A DNA stretch of 64,000 bases, taken from assembly GCF_002632485.1 (NCBI RefSeq), contig NZ_NIBU01000016.1:22016-86015 (forward strand), read 5' to 3'. Below the pieces are notes generated by a model that saw nothing but the letters and a program-made list of their open reading frames with translations, did not search any database and was not told the DNA's origin. Both the position numbers and the translations under genes were made by a program. The stretch comes from Xenorhabdus innexi. GTDB lineage: Bacteria; Pseudomonadota; Gammaproteobacteria; Enterobacterales; Enterobacteriaceae. This document shows positions 26,353-37,936 of this stretch, piece after piece (the first letter of the stretch is position 1; each line of letters begins with the position of its first letter).

Positions 26353-28422
26353 TTACTGTAACAATGAAATATCCGCAACCCGCAGGAACAGATCACGCAA
26401 CTCACTCAGCAATGTCAGACGATTTACCCGTACTTGCAGGTCTTCGTCCATAACCATCACGTTGTCGAAGAATGCATCCACAACTTCACGCAGGGAAGCT
26501 AATTCAACCAATCCATCCTGATAGTTACCTTCAGCAAACAGAGGAGCCAGTTTTTCTTTCAGAACAACCAGATGTGTCGCCAACTGAATTTCTTCCGCCG
26601 CTTTCAATACGGAAGCCTGAACTGCATCATTCAGCTTCTCTTCTGATTTCGCCAGAATATTGGAAACACGTTTATTAGCCGCAGCCAGAGAAACAGCTTC
26701 ATCCAGTGTACGGAAATGCGTTACCGCTTTCATACGGGCATCAAAGTCAGCCGGTTGAGTCGGGCGACGAGCCAGAACTGCCTGAATGGTATCAACGCTG
26801 TATCCCTGCTCCTGATACCAAGTGCGGAAACGGCCGAGCATAAACTCAACAACATCATCCACAACTTTATCATTGGTCAGCTTATCACCGTACAAACGAA
26901 CGGCTTCTTCTGCCAGTGTCTGGAGATCGAGAGGTAATTTTTTCTCAACAATAATACGCAGTACACCCAGCGCGGCACGACGCAAAGCAAATGGGTCTTT
27001 ATCCCCTTTAGGATGCTGACCGATACCGAAAATGCCAGCCAGTGTATCCATTTTATCAGCAATCGCTACTGCGCAAGAAACGCCGTTTGATGGCAGATCA
27101 TCACCAGAAAAGCGTGGCTGATACTGTTCATTCAGCGCCAGCGCCACATCTTCAGCTTCTCCATCATGACGGGCATAATGCATTCCCATCACACCCTGCG
27201 TATCGGTGAACTCAAAGACCATATTGGTCATTAAGTCACACTTGGACAATAAACCTGCACGGGTAGCGTGAGTAACATCTGCTCCGATTTTTTCAGCAAT
27301 CCAGCCAGCCAGCGCCTGAATGCGATCTGTTTTATCACGCAGTGTACCCAACTGCTTCTGGAACAGAACCGTTTCCAGACGCGGCAGGTTATCTTCCAGA
27401 CGCTGTTTACGGTCAGTCTTAAAGAAGAATTCAGCATCTGCCAGACGCGGACGTACTACTTTTTCATTACCTGAGATGATCTGCTGCGGATCAGAAGATT
27501 CAACATTGGCAACGAAAATAAAGTTCGCCATCAATTTGCCGGAGTTATCGTAAACCGGAAAATATTTCTGGTCGCCTTTCATGGTATACACCAGAGCTTC
27601 TGCCGGTACTTCGAGGAATTTTTCTTCGAATTTTGCTGTCAGAACCACAGGCCACTCTACCAGCGAAGTCACTTCTTCCAGCAGACTGTCCGTCAGATCC
27701 GCTACACCGCCAATCTGGGTTGCTGCCAGCTCTGCATCACGCTTAATCAGTGCCTTACGTGTTTCATAATCCGCAATAACCCGACCACGTTCCTGCAAAA
27801 TTACTGGGTACTGTTCCGCGTTATCAATCGTGAATTCTGCTTCACCCATAAAACGATGACCACGGATAATACGATCAGATTTGATACCCAGAATTTCGCC
27901 TTCAATCAGCTCGCTGCCCAACAACATAGTGACAGTATGCACAGGACGAACAAACTGGGTCTCTTTATCACCCCAGCGCATCAGTTTAGGGATAGGCAGT
28001 TTAGCCAATGAGCTGCTTACCATATCTGCCAGCAACTCTTTGGCTTCACGGCCTTTAACCTGTGCCCGATACAGCAGCCATTCACCTTTATCAGTTACCA
28101 GACGCTCTGCCTGATCAACGGTGATCCCACAGCCTCGCGCCCAGCCTTCTGCTGCTTTGGTTGGTTTCCCTTCCGCATCAAACGCCTGAGCAATTGCCGG
28201 GCCACGTTTTTCTACTTCACGATCAGCCTGTGCCGCCGCCAGATTTACCACCTTCAACGCCAGACGGCGGGGAGCAGCAAACCAGCGAACTTCACCATGA
28301 CCCAGATTGGCGTTTTTCAGTTCTGTTTCAAAATTGGCCGCAAAGGATTCAGCCAGTGAACGCAGCGCCTTTGGTGGCAACTCTTCTGTGCCGATTTCCA
28401 CAAGGAAAGTCTGTTGAGTCAT
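26353..28422 (-). CDS. glyS: Glycyl-tRNA synthetase beta subunit
   Basis: 689 residues, the full E. coli length. Characteristic parts are [19 protein letters not shown] at the start, the [11 protein letters not shown] strand, the [11 protein letters not shown] region, the [20 protein letters not shown] segment and the C-terminal anticodon-binding/DALR part ([19 protein letters not shown]). It makes the alpha2-beta2 glycyl-tRNA synthetase with GlyQ and handles tRNA recognition. It follows glyQ by 9 bases. Confidence 0.98.
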   Translation of the reverse strand: MTQQTFLVEIGTEELPPKALRSLAESFAANFETELKNANLGHGEVRWFAAPRRLALKVVNLAAAQADREVEKRGPAIAQAFDAEGKPTKAAEGWARGCGITVDQAERLVTDKGEWLLYRAQVKGREAKELLADMVSSSLAKLPIPKLMRWGDKETQFVRPVHTVTMLLGSELIEGEILGIKSDRIIRGHRFMGEAEFTIDNAEQYPVILQERGRVIADYETRKALIKRDAELAATQIGGVADLTDSLLEEVTSLVEWPVVLTAKFEEKFLEVPAEALVYTMKGDQKYFPVYDNSGKLMANFIFVANVESSDPQQIISGNEKVVRPRLADAEFFFKTDRKQRLEDNLPRLETVLFQKQLGTLRDKTDRIQALAGWIAEKIGADVTHATRAGLLSKCDLMTNMVFEFTDTQGVMGMHYARHDGEAEDVALALNEQYQPRFSGDDLPSNGVSCAVAIADKMDTLAGIFGIGQHPKGDKDPFALRRAALGVLRIIVEKKLPLDLQTLAEEAVRLYGDKLTNDKVVDDVVEFMLGRFRTWYQEQGYSVDTIQAVLARRPTQPADFDARMKAVTHFRTLDEAVSLAAANKRVSNILAKSEEKLNDAVQASVLKAAEEIQLATHLVVLKEKLAPLFAEGNYQDGLVELASLREVVDAFFDNVMVMDEDLQVRVNRLTLLSELRDLFLRVADISLLQ

Positions 28423-28431
28423 GATGGCCTC

Positions 28432-29355
28432 TTAATTTTCTGTTACACCGTTTTTATTACACATCGGGAAGCCAAGCGCCTCGCGGGAGGCATAGTAAGC
28501 TTCAGCAACTGCTTTGGTCAGAGTACGGATACGCAGGATATAACGCTGACGCTCAGTCACGGAAATCGCTTTACGGGCATCCAGCAGGTTAAACGTATGA
28601 CCAGCTTTCAGAATACGTTCATAAGCAGGCAATGGGAGAGGTGTCTCCAGTGCCAGCAACTCCTGCGCTTCTTTTTCATACTGCTCAAAACAGGTGAACA
28701 GAAAATCCACATCTGCATGTTCGAAGTTGTAAGTAGACTGCTCAACTTCATTCTGGTGATAAATATCACCATAAGTGGTTTTACCCAGCGGGCCATCACT
28801 CCACACCAGATCGTAAACGCTGTCTACGCCCTGAATATACATAGCGAGACGCTCCAGACCGTAAGTGATTTCACCGGTAACTGGCTTACACTCAAGACCA
28901 CCAACCTGCTGGAAATAAGTGAACTGAGTCACTTCCATACCATTCAGCCAGACTTCCCAGCCCAGACCCCAAGCTCCCAGCGTCGGGTTTTCCCAGTTAT
29001 CTTCAACAAAGCGGATATCGTGAACGGTAGGATCAAGCCCCAGCTCTTTCAGTGAACCAAGATAAAGTTCCTGAATATTATCTGGAGAAGGTTTGATGAT
29101 TACCTGAAATTGGTAGTAATGCTGAAGTCGGTTCGGGTTTTCACCGTAGCGACCATCAGTCGGACGACGGGATGGCTGCACATAAGCAGCAGCAATAGGC
29201 TCAGGCCCTAAGGCACGCAGGCAGGTCATAGGGTGAGAGGTTCCTGCGCCGACTTCCATATCCAATGGTTGGACAACGGTACAGCCTTGACGCGCCCAGT
29301 AGTCCTGTAATGTCAGGATAATTCCCTGAAAGGTTTTGGTATCAAACTTTTGCAT
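28432..29355 (-). CDS. glyQ: Glycyl-tRNA synthetase alpha subunit
   Basis: 307 residues. Class II synthetase catalytic subunit: [57 protein letters not shown] and the catalytic [20 protein letters not shown] are all standard. It forms glycyl-adenylate and charges tRNA-Gly with GlyS. First gene of glyQS; the 186 bases upstream are shared with the divergent tag gene. Confidence 0.98.
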   Translation of the reverse strand: MQKFDTKTFQGIILTLQDYWARQGCTVVQPLDMEVGAGTSHPMTCLRALGPEPIAAAYVQPSRRPTDGRYGENPNRLQHYYQFQVIIKPSPDNIQELYLGSLKELGLDPTVHDIRFVEDNWENPTLGAWGLGWEVWLNGMEVTQFTYFQQVGGLECKPVTGEITYGLERLAMYIQGVDSVYDLVWSDGPLGKTTYGDIYHQNEVEQSTYNFEHADVDFLFTCFEQYEKEAQELLALETPLPLPAYERILKAGHTFNLLDARKAISVTERQRYILRIRTLTKAVAEAYYASREALGFPMCNKNGVTEN

Positions 29356-29550
29356 GTTGAATCCGCACGCGATACATATGAATTTAAACGAAAGGAGTCA
29401 GTATACCCTTTGAACGTAAGATATACAGCACTGATCACCCCCCAATTTTGTCCCTGTATAAAAAAATCTTATTCGAATCACTTTACATGGATATTCATCC
29501 AGCTAAACTTGGTGTAATTATTCATCAATTCCTGTGGAGACGTGCAACTC

Positions 29551-30114
29551 ATGAATAAAGAAATAACCCGCTGTGGCTGGGTTACCTCTGACCCGGATTA
29601 TCTGGCTTATCATGACAATGAGTGGGGGAAACCATTAAAGGATAGCCAACAACTGTTTGAATTGATTTGCCTTGAAGGGCAACAGGCGGGTTTATCGTGG
29701 TTCACTATTTTGAAAAAGCGGCAAGGTTACAGAAATTGTTTCCACCAGTTTAATCCCGCAAAAATCGCCAGAATGGATGAAAATGATGTCGAGAGACTAA
29801 TGAAAAACCCTGCTATCGTCCGTCATCGCGCAAAAATTAATGCCATTATTGATAATGCCCGTGCTTACCTGAAAATGGCCGAACAGGGAGAAAATTTCAG
29901 TGAATTTATCTGGCAGTTTGTCGATGGTTCTCCACAAATAAATCACTGGGAAACACTGGCTGAAGTACCTGCCAAAACTGACCTTTCTGACGCTCTTTCA
30001 AAGGCACTGAAAAAACGCGGATTTAAATTTATCGGGAGCACAACCTGCTATGCTTTTATGCAGGCTGCGGGCTTGGTGGATGATCATATCGCAAACTGTC
30101 TATGTCGAGAATGA
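29551..30114 (+). CDS. tag: 3-methyladenine DNA glycosylase I (Tag)
   Basis: 187 residues from the ATG at 29551; an in-frame GTG at 29542 would sit too close to the GGAGA site. The zinc-binding set of the HhH glycosylase Tag is visible: an N-terminal cysteine (TRCGW) and histidine (YHDNEWG), and a C-terminal histidine and cysteine (DDHIANCLC). EGQQAGLSWFTILKKRQGY is the substrate-pocket helix. It excises 3-methyladenine from alkylated DNA. Divergent from glyQ. Confidence 0.95.
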   Translation: MNKEITRCGWVTSDPDYLAYHDNEWGKPLKDSQQLFELICLEGQQAGLSWFTILKKRQGYRNCFHQFNPAKIARMDENDVERLMKNPAIVRHRAKINAIIDNARAYLKMAEQGENFSEFIWQFVDGSPQINHWETLAEVPAKTDLSDALSKALKKRGFKFIGSTTCYAFMQAAGLVDDHIANCLCRE

Positions 30115-30277
30115 TCGGTACAGGAAAAGTGACTTCTCACCGCCCTATCGGGCGAGGGTTTACGGCGAAATTGCTAAGAATCAGTGCATAAAAGTAGGTG
30201 ACAATATAATAAGGTGCAAGGTATGGTGTCTTCTTACCTTACTCCTACAAAATACAAACAAAGACGTAACAGCCGTT

Positions 30278-31534
30278 ATGAAATTCTCTCAATTCGGAAA
30301 CAAATTCACACAAGAGTCAGGGATTACTCGCCTGATGAATGATCTCAATCAGGGTTTGAGAACACCCGGAGCGATTATGCTTGGTGGTGGCAATCCTGCC
30401 CATATTCCTGAAATGGATGAGTATTTCCAGCAACTATTGACAGATATGGCGCTAAACGGACAATTAACTGAAACTCTGTGTAACTACGATGGCCCACAGG
30501 GAAAAAATACGTTAATCGCAGCACTGGCAGAAGAATTACAGGAAAAACTAGGCTGGGATGTTCATCCACAGAATATTGCCCTGACTAATGGCAGCCAAAG
30601 TGCTTTTTTCTACCTGTTTAATTTATTGGCAGGACGTGATGAAAATGGTTCGATAAAACGGGTTCTGTTTCCTCTTGCACCTGAATATATTGGCTATTCT
30701 GACTCTGGTCTCGATGAAGGTTTATTTGTTGCCAATAAACCTAATATAGAATTATTACCCAACGGGCAGTTTAAATATCATGTTGATTTTGACCACCTGA
30801 ATATTTCTGAAGATATCAACCTGATCTGCGTTTCCCGTCCAACTAACCCAACAGGTAATGTTGTCACGGATGAAGAGTTACTGCGTTTGGATGCATTGGC
30901 TCAAAAGCACCAAATCCCTCTGCTTATCGATAATGCCTATGGTGTACCGTTCCCGGGTATTATTTTTAGTGAGGCAACTCCGCTGTGGAACCCGAATATT
31001 ATCTTATGTATGAGCCTGTCCAAGCTTGGGCTGCCCGGGGCTCGCTGTGGAATCATCATTGCTAATGAAAAAATTATTCAGGCTGTCAGTAATATGAATG
31101 GTGTGATTAGTCTGGCTCCGGGTGGCATCGGGTCAGCTATGACGCTGGAAATGATCCGCCGTAATGATCTGTTCCGCTTATCCCAGAATGTTATCCAACC
31201 ATTCTATAAAAAACGGGTCGAGCAGGTTATTGAGGTCATTCGCCGCTATCTGCCAGAAGAACGCTGCCTTATCCATAAACCAGAAGGAGCCATATTCCTC
31301 TGGCTCTGGTTTAAAAATCTGCCGATTACTACTGAAGTTCTTTATCAGCGCTTAAAAAAACGGAAGGTATTAATGGTGCCTGGTCATTATTTTTTCCCCG
31401 GTCTGGAGCACAACTGGCCTCATGCACATCAATGTATGCGCATGAACTATGTGCCTGATCTGAAGAAAATAGAAGAAGGTATCCGTATTTTATCCGAAGA
31501 AATTGAGATTGCTCATCAAGAAGCAGATTCTTAA
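30278..31534 (+). CDS. avtA: Valine-pyruvate aminotransferase AvtA
   Basis: 418 residues from the ATG at 30278 (MKFSQFGNKFTQESGITRLM), which matches the E. coli N-terminus; a longer frame from 30050 overlaps tag and has no homologous sequence. PLP-enzyme features: NYDGPQGKNTL, SRPTNPTGNV (the Asn-Pro substrate loop) and SLSKLGLPGARCG with the Schiff-base lysine. It transfers amino groups between valine (or 2-aminobutyrate) and pyruvate to make alanine. A weak ribosome site precedes the start. The 163-base leader after tag contains no clear attenuator. Confidence 0.94.
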   Translation: MKFSQFGNKFTQESGITRLMNDLNQGLRTPGAIMLGGGNPAHIPEMDEYFQQLLTDMALNGQLTETLCNYDGPQGKNTLIAALAEELQEKLGWDVHPQNIALTNGSQSAFFYLFNLLAGRDENGSIKRVLFPLAPEYIGYSDSGLDEGLFVANKPNIELLPNGQFKYHVDFDHLNISEDINLICVSRPTNPTGNVVTDEELLRLDALAQKHQIPLLIDNAYGVPFPGIIFSEATPLWNPNIILCMSLSKLGLPGARCGIIIANEKIIQAVSNMNGVISLAPGGIGSAMTLEMIRRNDLFRLSQNVIQPFYKKRVEQVIEVIRRYLPEERCLIHKPEGAIFLWLWFKNLPITTEVLYQRLKKRKVLMVPGHYFFPGLEHNWPHAHQCMRMNYVPDLKKIEEGIRILSEEIEIAHQEADS

Positions 31535-31644
31535 GTAGCATTTCAAAATGATCAGTGTATCCCTTATTCTGTGCGGCGCGCGGGATAAGGAGTTACCATT
31601 TGAAAAGACTCTCATTATGATGAAAAGACATTTAATTGAACAAA

Positions 31645-31676
31645 TAAAAAAATCTCCCTCATTTAAGGTGAGGGAG
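31645..31676 (-). terminator. Orphan minus-strand terminator
   Basis: On the minus strand CTCCCTCA pairs with TGAGGGAG (plus 31654-31661 and 31669-31676) around a 7-base loop and is followed by seven T. No annotated minus-strand gene ends here: the nearest upstream minus-strand gene start (yidR) is 1.1 kb away. It may end an unrecognised small RNA, or serve avtA in the other orientation with a weaker tail. Confidence 0.6.
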
Positions 31677-31902
31677 TAAGATGATAACGAGGACTTTTTA
31701 CCTGAGAACAGGACAGTAGTTATTAGAATCCCAAAAGAATTCTTCACACACAGTAGGAAAGGAAAACAATCCTTGTTTATACACTTTCCCTGAACTCGGT
31801 ATATTTAACCAGAAAACAAAAAATATAATGGTCTGAATAAGCAGAGTTTTTTCACTTTAAATTGCCTCTACTATGTGAAATTAAGATAATTCCCGCATAT
31901 TA

Positions 31903-31918
31903 TGTGATCTAAAGCACA
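31903..31918. promoter_or_regulatory. CRP-like site
   Basis: TGTGA-TCTAAA-GCACA matches the CRP half-sites TGTGA-N6-TCACA at 9 of 10 positions. It lies about 450 bases upstream of yidQ and 370 after avtA. No promoter could be linked to it. Confidence 0.4.
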
Positions 31919-32361
31919 CTTAATGAATCAAACACATATGCTTAATTATTTAACGCTGTTTTCAATTTTCTATTCTGACAGAAAATCATATCTGTTACCT
32001 GCCTCCAGATTCAGCAATTCTCAGTATGAACAGAACTAATTCCTTGTTAAATGACTTTTAATAATAGTGAGAGCCTTTTCAGTCAAAACTCAATTCGACA
32101 TCCATTAAATGTAAATTTAAATAAAATAATTTCATTATGATTTTATTTCAAAATGAAATCATCGAGAGGAATTAAAGGAGGCTAAAGAAAAAATTATTCG
32201 ATTTGATAATAAGTGCTATAGCAAACTGAATATTACCTAACTATAGTAAATGGTATCAAAAAGTTATTTTTATGCTTATTCATGCTTCAGAAAAAATCAT
32301 GTCAGGCATAAATATAACATCTGGATACTGGCAATTAACTCATTGAGCTCAAGGAATGGAA

Positions 32362-32718
32362 ATGATGAAAAACTATAAGCTGCTTCTATTACCTTCCACT
32401 ATAGTTGGGTGGCTTCTGCTGACAGGCTGCTCCAGCATCATGGCTCACAGCGGCCCTAATCAGGGATATTACTCTGGAGCACAAGCCAATATTAATATGT
32501 TAAAAGATGATAATACGGGGTGGTTGCTGAAACCCATACTCGTAGTAGACCTTCCATTGTCAGTCTTTTTAGATACCCTCTTACTCCCCTTTGATTATGC
32601 TTTCTCTGGTCAGGATCAAACAGAAAAATCACCTAAACTTCGTATTGAAAAACTGGAAGAAAACACAAACAGCTCACAATCGATATCAGAGAACACCACT
32701 CATAATAATGAACCCTGA
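32362..32718 (+). CDS. yidQ: YidQ/YceK-family lipoprotein
   Basis: 118 residues from the ATG at 32362 (AAGGA lies six bases upstream; ATG at 32356 or 32365 is possible). The signal peptide ends in the lipobox LTGC, so the mature protein starts at that cysteine with SSIMAHSGPNQGYYSG. The conserved core WLLKPILVVDLPLSVFLDTLLLPFDY matches the DUF1375 YceK/YidQ family. Two serines after the cysteine suggest outer-membrane targeting by the Lol rule. The C-terminal tail is rich in Glu, Asn and Ser. In E. coli yidQ also lies next to yidR. Function unknown. Confidence 0.88.
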   Translation: MMKNYKLLLLPSTIVGWLLLTGCSSIMAHSGPNQGYYSGAQANINMLKDDNTGWLLKPILVVDLPLSVFLDTLLLPFDYAFSGQDQTEKSPKLRIEKLEENTNSSQSISENTTHNNEP

Positions 32719-32783
32719 TTTTGCCAATACCGATTAGGCTGAAGTTATCTTATCTTTGCTGTTTTTTTAGGCGCCATCATTTT

Positions 32784-34100
32784 TCAGGCATCGTTATTGT
32801 GCAACGATGCCTGCTCCAACCCTGTTTCAACGATGAATAGCTGCCGATACCCTTTAATATCCCGCATAAAAGCGACATATCGGTCATCAGGTGAAAAAAC
32901 GATAGCATCAGCACAGGGAGCATCGTCAGTATGTTCTGTTAACCGCTTAATTTTTCCGTTCTGGCTATCACAAAGCATGACACTGTTATCACAGACGAAA
33001 GTAATGAACCGCCCCTTGCTATCCCAGTTAAATGCAGATTGTATGCCATGAACATTGTCTGTGACTTGAACCGGCTCCCCTCCATTTGGTGATATATACC
33101 ATAACTGGGTAACACCTTTGTCATCTCTCATCAGGAAACAAATTTTACTGCCATCCGGTGATGTTCTTAGCCAATGCCGGGGGATATTGACTACTCCCGG
33201 ATAACAATTCTGATGAGTAAACGTTAATCGTTTTTGCTTCACTCCCGCTGGTGGTGCAGGCAATTCCGTTTCAGTTCCGGCTAATGGCTGACGACCCTCA
33301 ACCGCATAATCCTCATCATTCTCAGGTAGATCAACGAGATAAATTTCAGGGATTTTTTCACCATTTTCAGAATATGTATCGCCAATAAAAGCCAGCGCCC
33401 AACGCTGCCATTGCCCGTTCTCTTTCAAATATCCCTGCTTACCAATCCACCCCTCTTCATATGCCCGATTGATCTCATCACTACCGGGATGCGGTTGCGC
33501 TGTGGTTCGGCTAACAACGACTGAAAAATAGCTGCCATCGTATTCTCTCGGATGCTTTTTCGCTGAAGTCACCGCTCTTAGCGGAACAGCTACGGCTACA
33601 TTACGCAAATCAAGTGCAGGATCTAACTCATGCATAACATGGTCATTATAAGTAAAACTCAAACGGCTGCTGTCAGGACTGAAAACATGCACGTGAGTGC
33701 CGCCCCGCAAGGCTCCGGCTGTATAAGGAGGCGTGATATCCAGTGCGTCAATATTGACAGCAACGCTTGGTTGGCTGTCGGAAACAATCACCCCACGGCG
33801 ATGATGAAAATCATATCGCCAATGATTATCCGGGCACTCTGGGCCATGAATAAATGCGTAGCGTACCGGCTCTTGTGGGCTAACAGTGACAACCCCAACA
33901 TGTGCCTCATCTTTTGCCTGATAAATAACTTCTGCCTGACCGCTACTGATATGAATTTTTTCTATCGTCAGGCCAGAAAAAGATGCTGCATCAGGACGTA
34001 CATCATAAACCAGCCACTGGCTATCAGGAGTCCAGATATTTATATTAGTTATCTGATGGCTACGGTTATCAAATGTAATCTGACGTTCCTTGAATATCAT
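32784..34100 (-). CDS. yidR: YidR, DUF3748 beta-propeller protein
   Basis: 438 residues from the ATG at 34100 (MIFKERQITFDNRSHQITN), which has AAGG upstream and matches the E. coli start; the frame extends to a TTG at 34154 without support. It contains repeated WD40/TolB-like blades (WTPDSQWLVYDVRP, VFSPDSSRLSFTYND, RTSPDGSKICFLMRDD, VFSPDDRYVAFMRD) and the YDFHHRRGVIVSDSQ segment. No signal peptide is visible. The function is not known. The last codons lie within an 11-bp inverted repeat at 32,785-32,813. Convergent with yidQ as in E. coli. Confidence 0.9.
   Translation of the reverse strand: MIFKERQITFDNRSHQITNINIWTPDSQWLVYDVRPDAASFSGLTIEKIHISSGQAEVIYQAKDEAHVGVVTVSPQEPVRYAFIHGPECPDNHWRYDFHHRRGVIVSDSQPSVAVNIDALDITPPYTAGALRGGTHVHVFSPDSSRLSFTYNDHVMHELDPALDLRNVAVAVPLRAVTSAKKHPREYDGSYFSVVVSRTTAQPHPGSDEINRAYEEGWIGKQGYLKENGQWQRWALAFIGDTYSENGEKIPEIYLVDLPENDEDYAVEGRQPLAGTETELPAPPAGVKQKRLTFTHQNCYPGVVNIPRHWLRTSPDGSKICFLMRDDKGVTQLWYISPNGGEPVQVTDNVHGIQSAFNWDSKGRFITFVCDNSVMLCDSQNGKIKRLTEHTDDAPCADAIVFSPDDRYVAFMRDIKGYRQLFIVETGLEQASLHNNDA
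32785..32813. terminator. 11-bp hairpin overlapping the end of yidR
   Basis: CAGGCATCGTT (32785-32795) pairs with AACGATGCCTG (32803-32813) around a 7-base loop, so the stop codon region of yidR is part of the stem. Located between convergent yidQ and yidR, it may terminate one or both transcripts; no T run on the minus strand. Confidence 0.45.
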
Positions 34101-34237
34101 TTTTTCAACCTTAATCTGCGGAGGATTCGGATAATAAAAACTAATTTTATGCAAATTTAACTAAAAATTTTTAATCGAGACGTTATTATTTCCGCATTAC
34201 TCTTTACTTCTCTATTATCTTTCATCTGATTAAATTT

Positions 34238-34855
34238 ATGCTACTTAGTGTCCTTTATATCATTGGTATCACGGCTGAAGCCATGACGGGTGCTTTAGCC
34301 GCAGGTCGTCGAAAAATGGATGTATTCGGCGTGATTATTATTGCTTCTGTAACAGCCATCGGAGGTGGTTCCGTCCGTGATATCATTCTGGGCCACTACC
34401 CACTTGGTTGGGTCAAAAACCCGGAATACATCGTGACTGTTGCTTGTGCTGCTGTCTTCACCATCTGGATTGCTCCGATGATGAAGCATCTGCGCCGTTT
34501 ATTTCTCATTCTGGATGCAATCGGCCTGATTGTTTTTTCAATTATTGGTGCTCAAATCGCTCTGGATATGGATTACAGCCCGATTATTGCCGCCATTGCT
34601 GCTGTTATTACCGGCGTTTTTGGTGGCGTGCTGCGCGATATGTTTTGTAATACTATTCCACTGGTGTTTCAGAAAGAAATTTACGCAGGAGTTTCCTTTG
34701 CTGCTGCTTGGTTATATATCGCCCTATTACATACCCCCCTACATCCAAACGGCGTCATTATCATAACCCTTATTGCCGGTCTGGCTGCCCGACTCATTGC
34801 GATTCGCTATCGTCTTGGATTACCTATCTTTAATTACGACGGTGCTGATCACTGA
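34238..34855 (+). CDS. yicG: TRIC-family glycine transporter YicG
   Basis: 205 residues, seven predicted transmembrane segments in two UPF0126/TRIC repeats, each ending in a glycine-rich kink and an RD motif ([28 protein letters not shown]). TRIC-like channels form trimers; E. coli YicG has been reported as a glycine importer. It starts [18 protein letters not shown], close to E. coli. It lies divergent from yidR and upstream of convergent ligB. Confidence 0.92.
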   Translation: MLLSVLYIIGITAEAMTGALAAGRRKMDVFGVIIIASVTAIGGGSVRDIILGHYPLGWVKNPEYIVTVACAAVFTIWIAPMMKHLRRLFLILDAIGLIVFSIIGAQIALDMDYSPIIAAIAAVITGVFGGVLRDMFCNTIPLVFQKEIYAGVSFAAAWLYIALLHTPLHPNGVIIITLIAGLAARLIAIRYRLGLPIFNYDGADH

Positions 34856-34940
34856 TCTGAATCTGAGCGTTTGGAGCAAATTTTTGCTCCTGCGCTCTTA
34901 TCCTGCTCTACCGTGTTACTCTTCTTACGCTCAGTTACTG

Positions 34941-36677
<1,737 letters not shown>

Positions 36678-36940
36678 TTAAATGCAGGCAAAGAATAATG
36701 AATAAGTTTGGCTGTACCAATATGGAAAAAGAGAGTTTGCGAGGCGGTTCGGAAAATTATTGTCTTGTTGCTGCAACCACTTATTTTCTCTGAAAATGTT
36801 TCGCAAACTATTGCTTTAATCTTCATTTGGTAAGAAAAAATTTTGTTGAATCACTCTTAGGCATGTATTGTAACGCTGCATGGATTAATGTATCCGTGTA
36901 TACTATGTGGGATTTTTATTCCCGCGCTTGCATTTATTAA

Positions 36941-37588
<648 letters not shown>

Positions 37589-37642
37589 ACTAAGTTTCAG
37601 TATCATGTCCGGTCACTTATTTATCTGTGGAGTAGCACACAT

Positions 37643-37918
37643 ATGGCACGCGTAACTGTTCAAGACGCAGTAGAAAAAATTGGTAACCGTTTTGATCTGG
37701 TGTTGGTCGCTGCTCGCCGAGCACGCCAATTGCAGTCAGGCGGAAAAGACCCTCTGGTTCCAGAAGAAAACGATAAAATGACTGTTATCGCTCTGCGTGA
37801 AATCGAGCAAGGTCTTATTAATAATAAAATTCTTGATGTTCGTGAACGTCAGGAACAGCAAGAGCAGGAAGCTGCAGAAATTAACGCTGTTTCTGCTATC
37901 GCTGACGGTCGTCGTTAA
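37643..37918 (+). CDS. rpoZ: RNA polymerase omega subunit
   Basis: 91 residues, identical in length to E. coli omega. [20 protein letters not shown] and [14 protein letters not shown] are hallmark sequence; the conserved MAR start carries part of ppGpp site 1. Omega helps fold the beta-prime subunit. It sits directly before spoT, linking the ppGpp sensor subunit and the ppGpp hydrolase. Confidence 0.98.
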   Translation: MARVTVQDAVEKIGNRFDLVLVAARRARQLQSGGKDPLVPEENDKMTVIALREIEQGLINNKILDVRERQEQQEQEAAEINAVSAIADGRR

Positions 37919-37936
37919 TTTTACGGTAGGTCTGCC

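Larger units (their letters stand above)
31535..32361. promoter_or_regulatory. Long AT-rich gap between avtA and yidQ
   Basis: About 830 bases without a convincing gene. A frame of 85 codons on the minus strand at 31,490-31,747 overlaps the avtA end and has no family features; I treat it as chance. Structures present are a minus-strand terminator near 31,654 and a CRP-like site at 31,903, described separately. The rest is AT-rich with no recognisable element. Confidence 0.45.

Noticed and set aside
28414..29055. 213-codon plus-strand frame opposite glyQ
   Set aside because: Antisense to a conserved tRNA synthetase gene.
31490..31747. 85-codon minus-strand frame after avtA
   Set aside because: Overlaps the end of avtA and contains the terminator hairpin; no family features.
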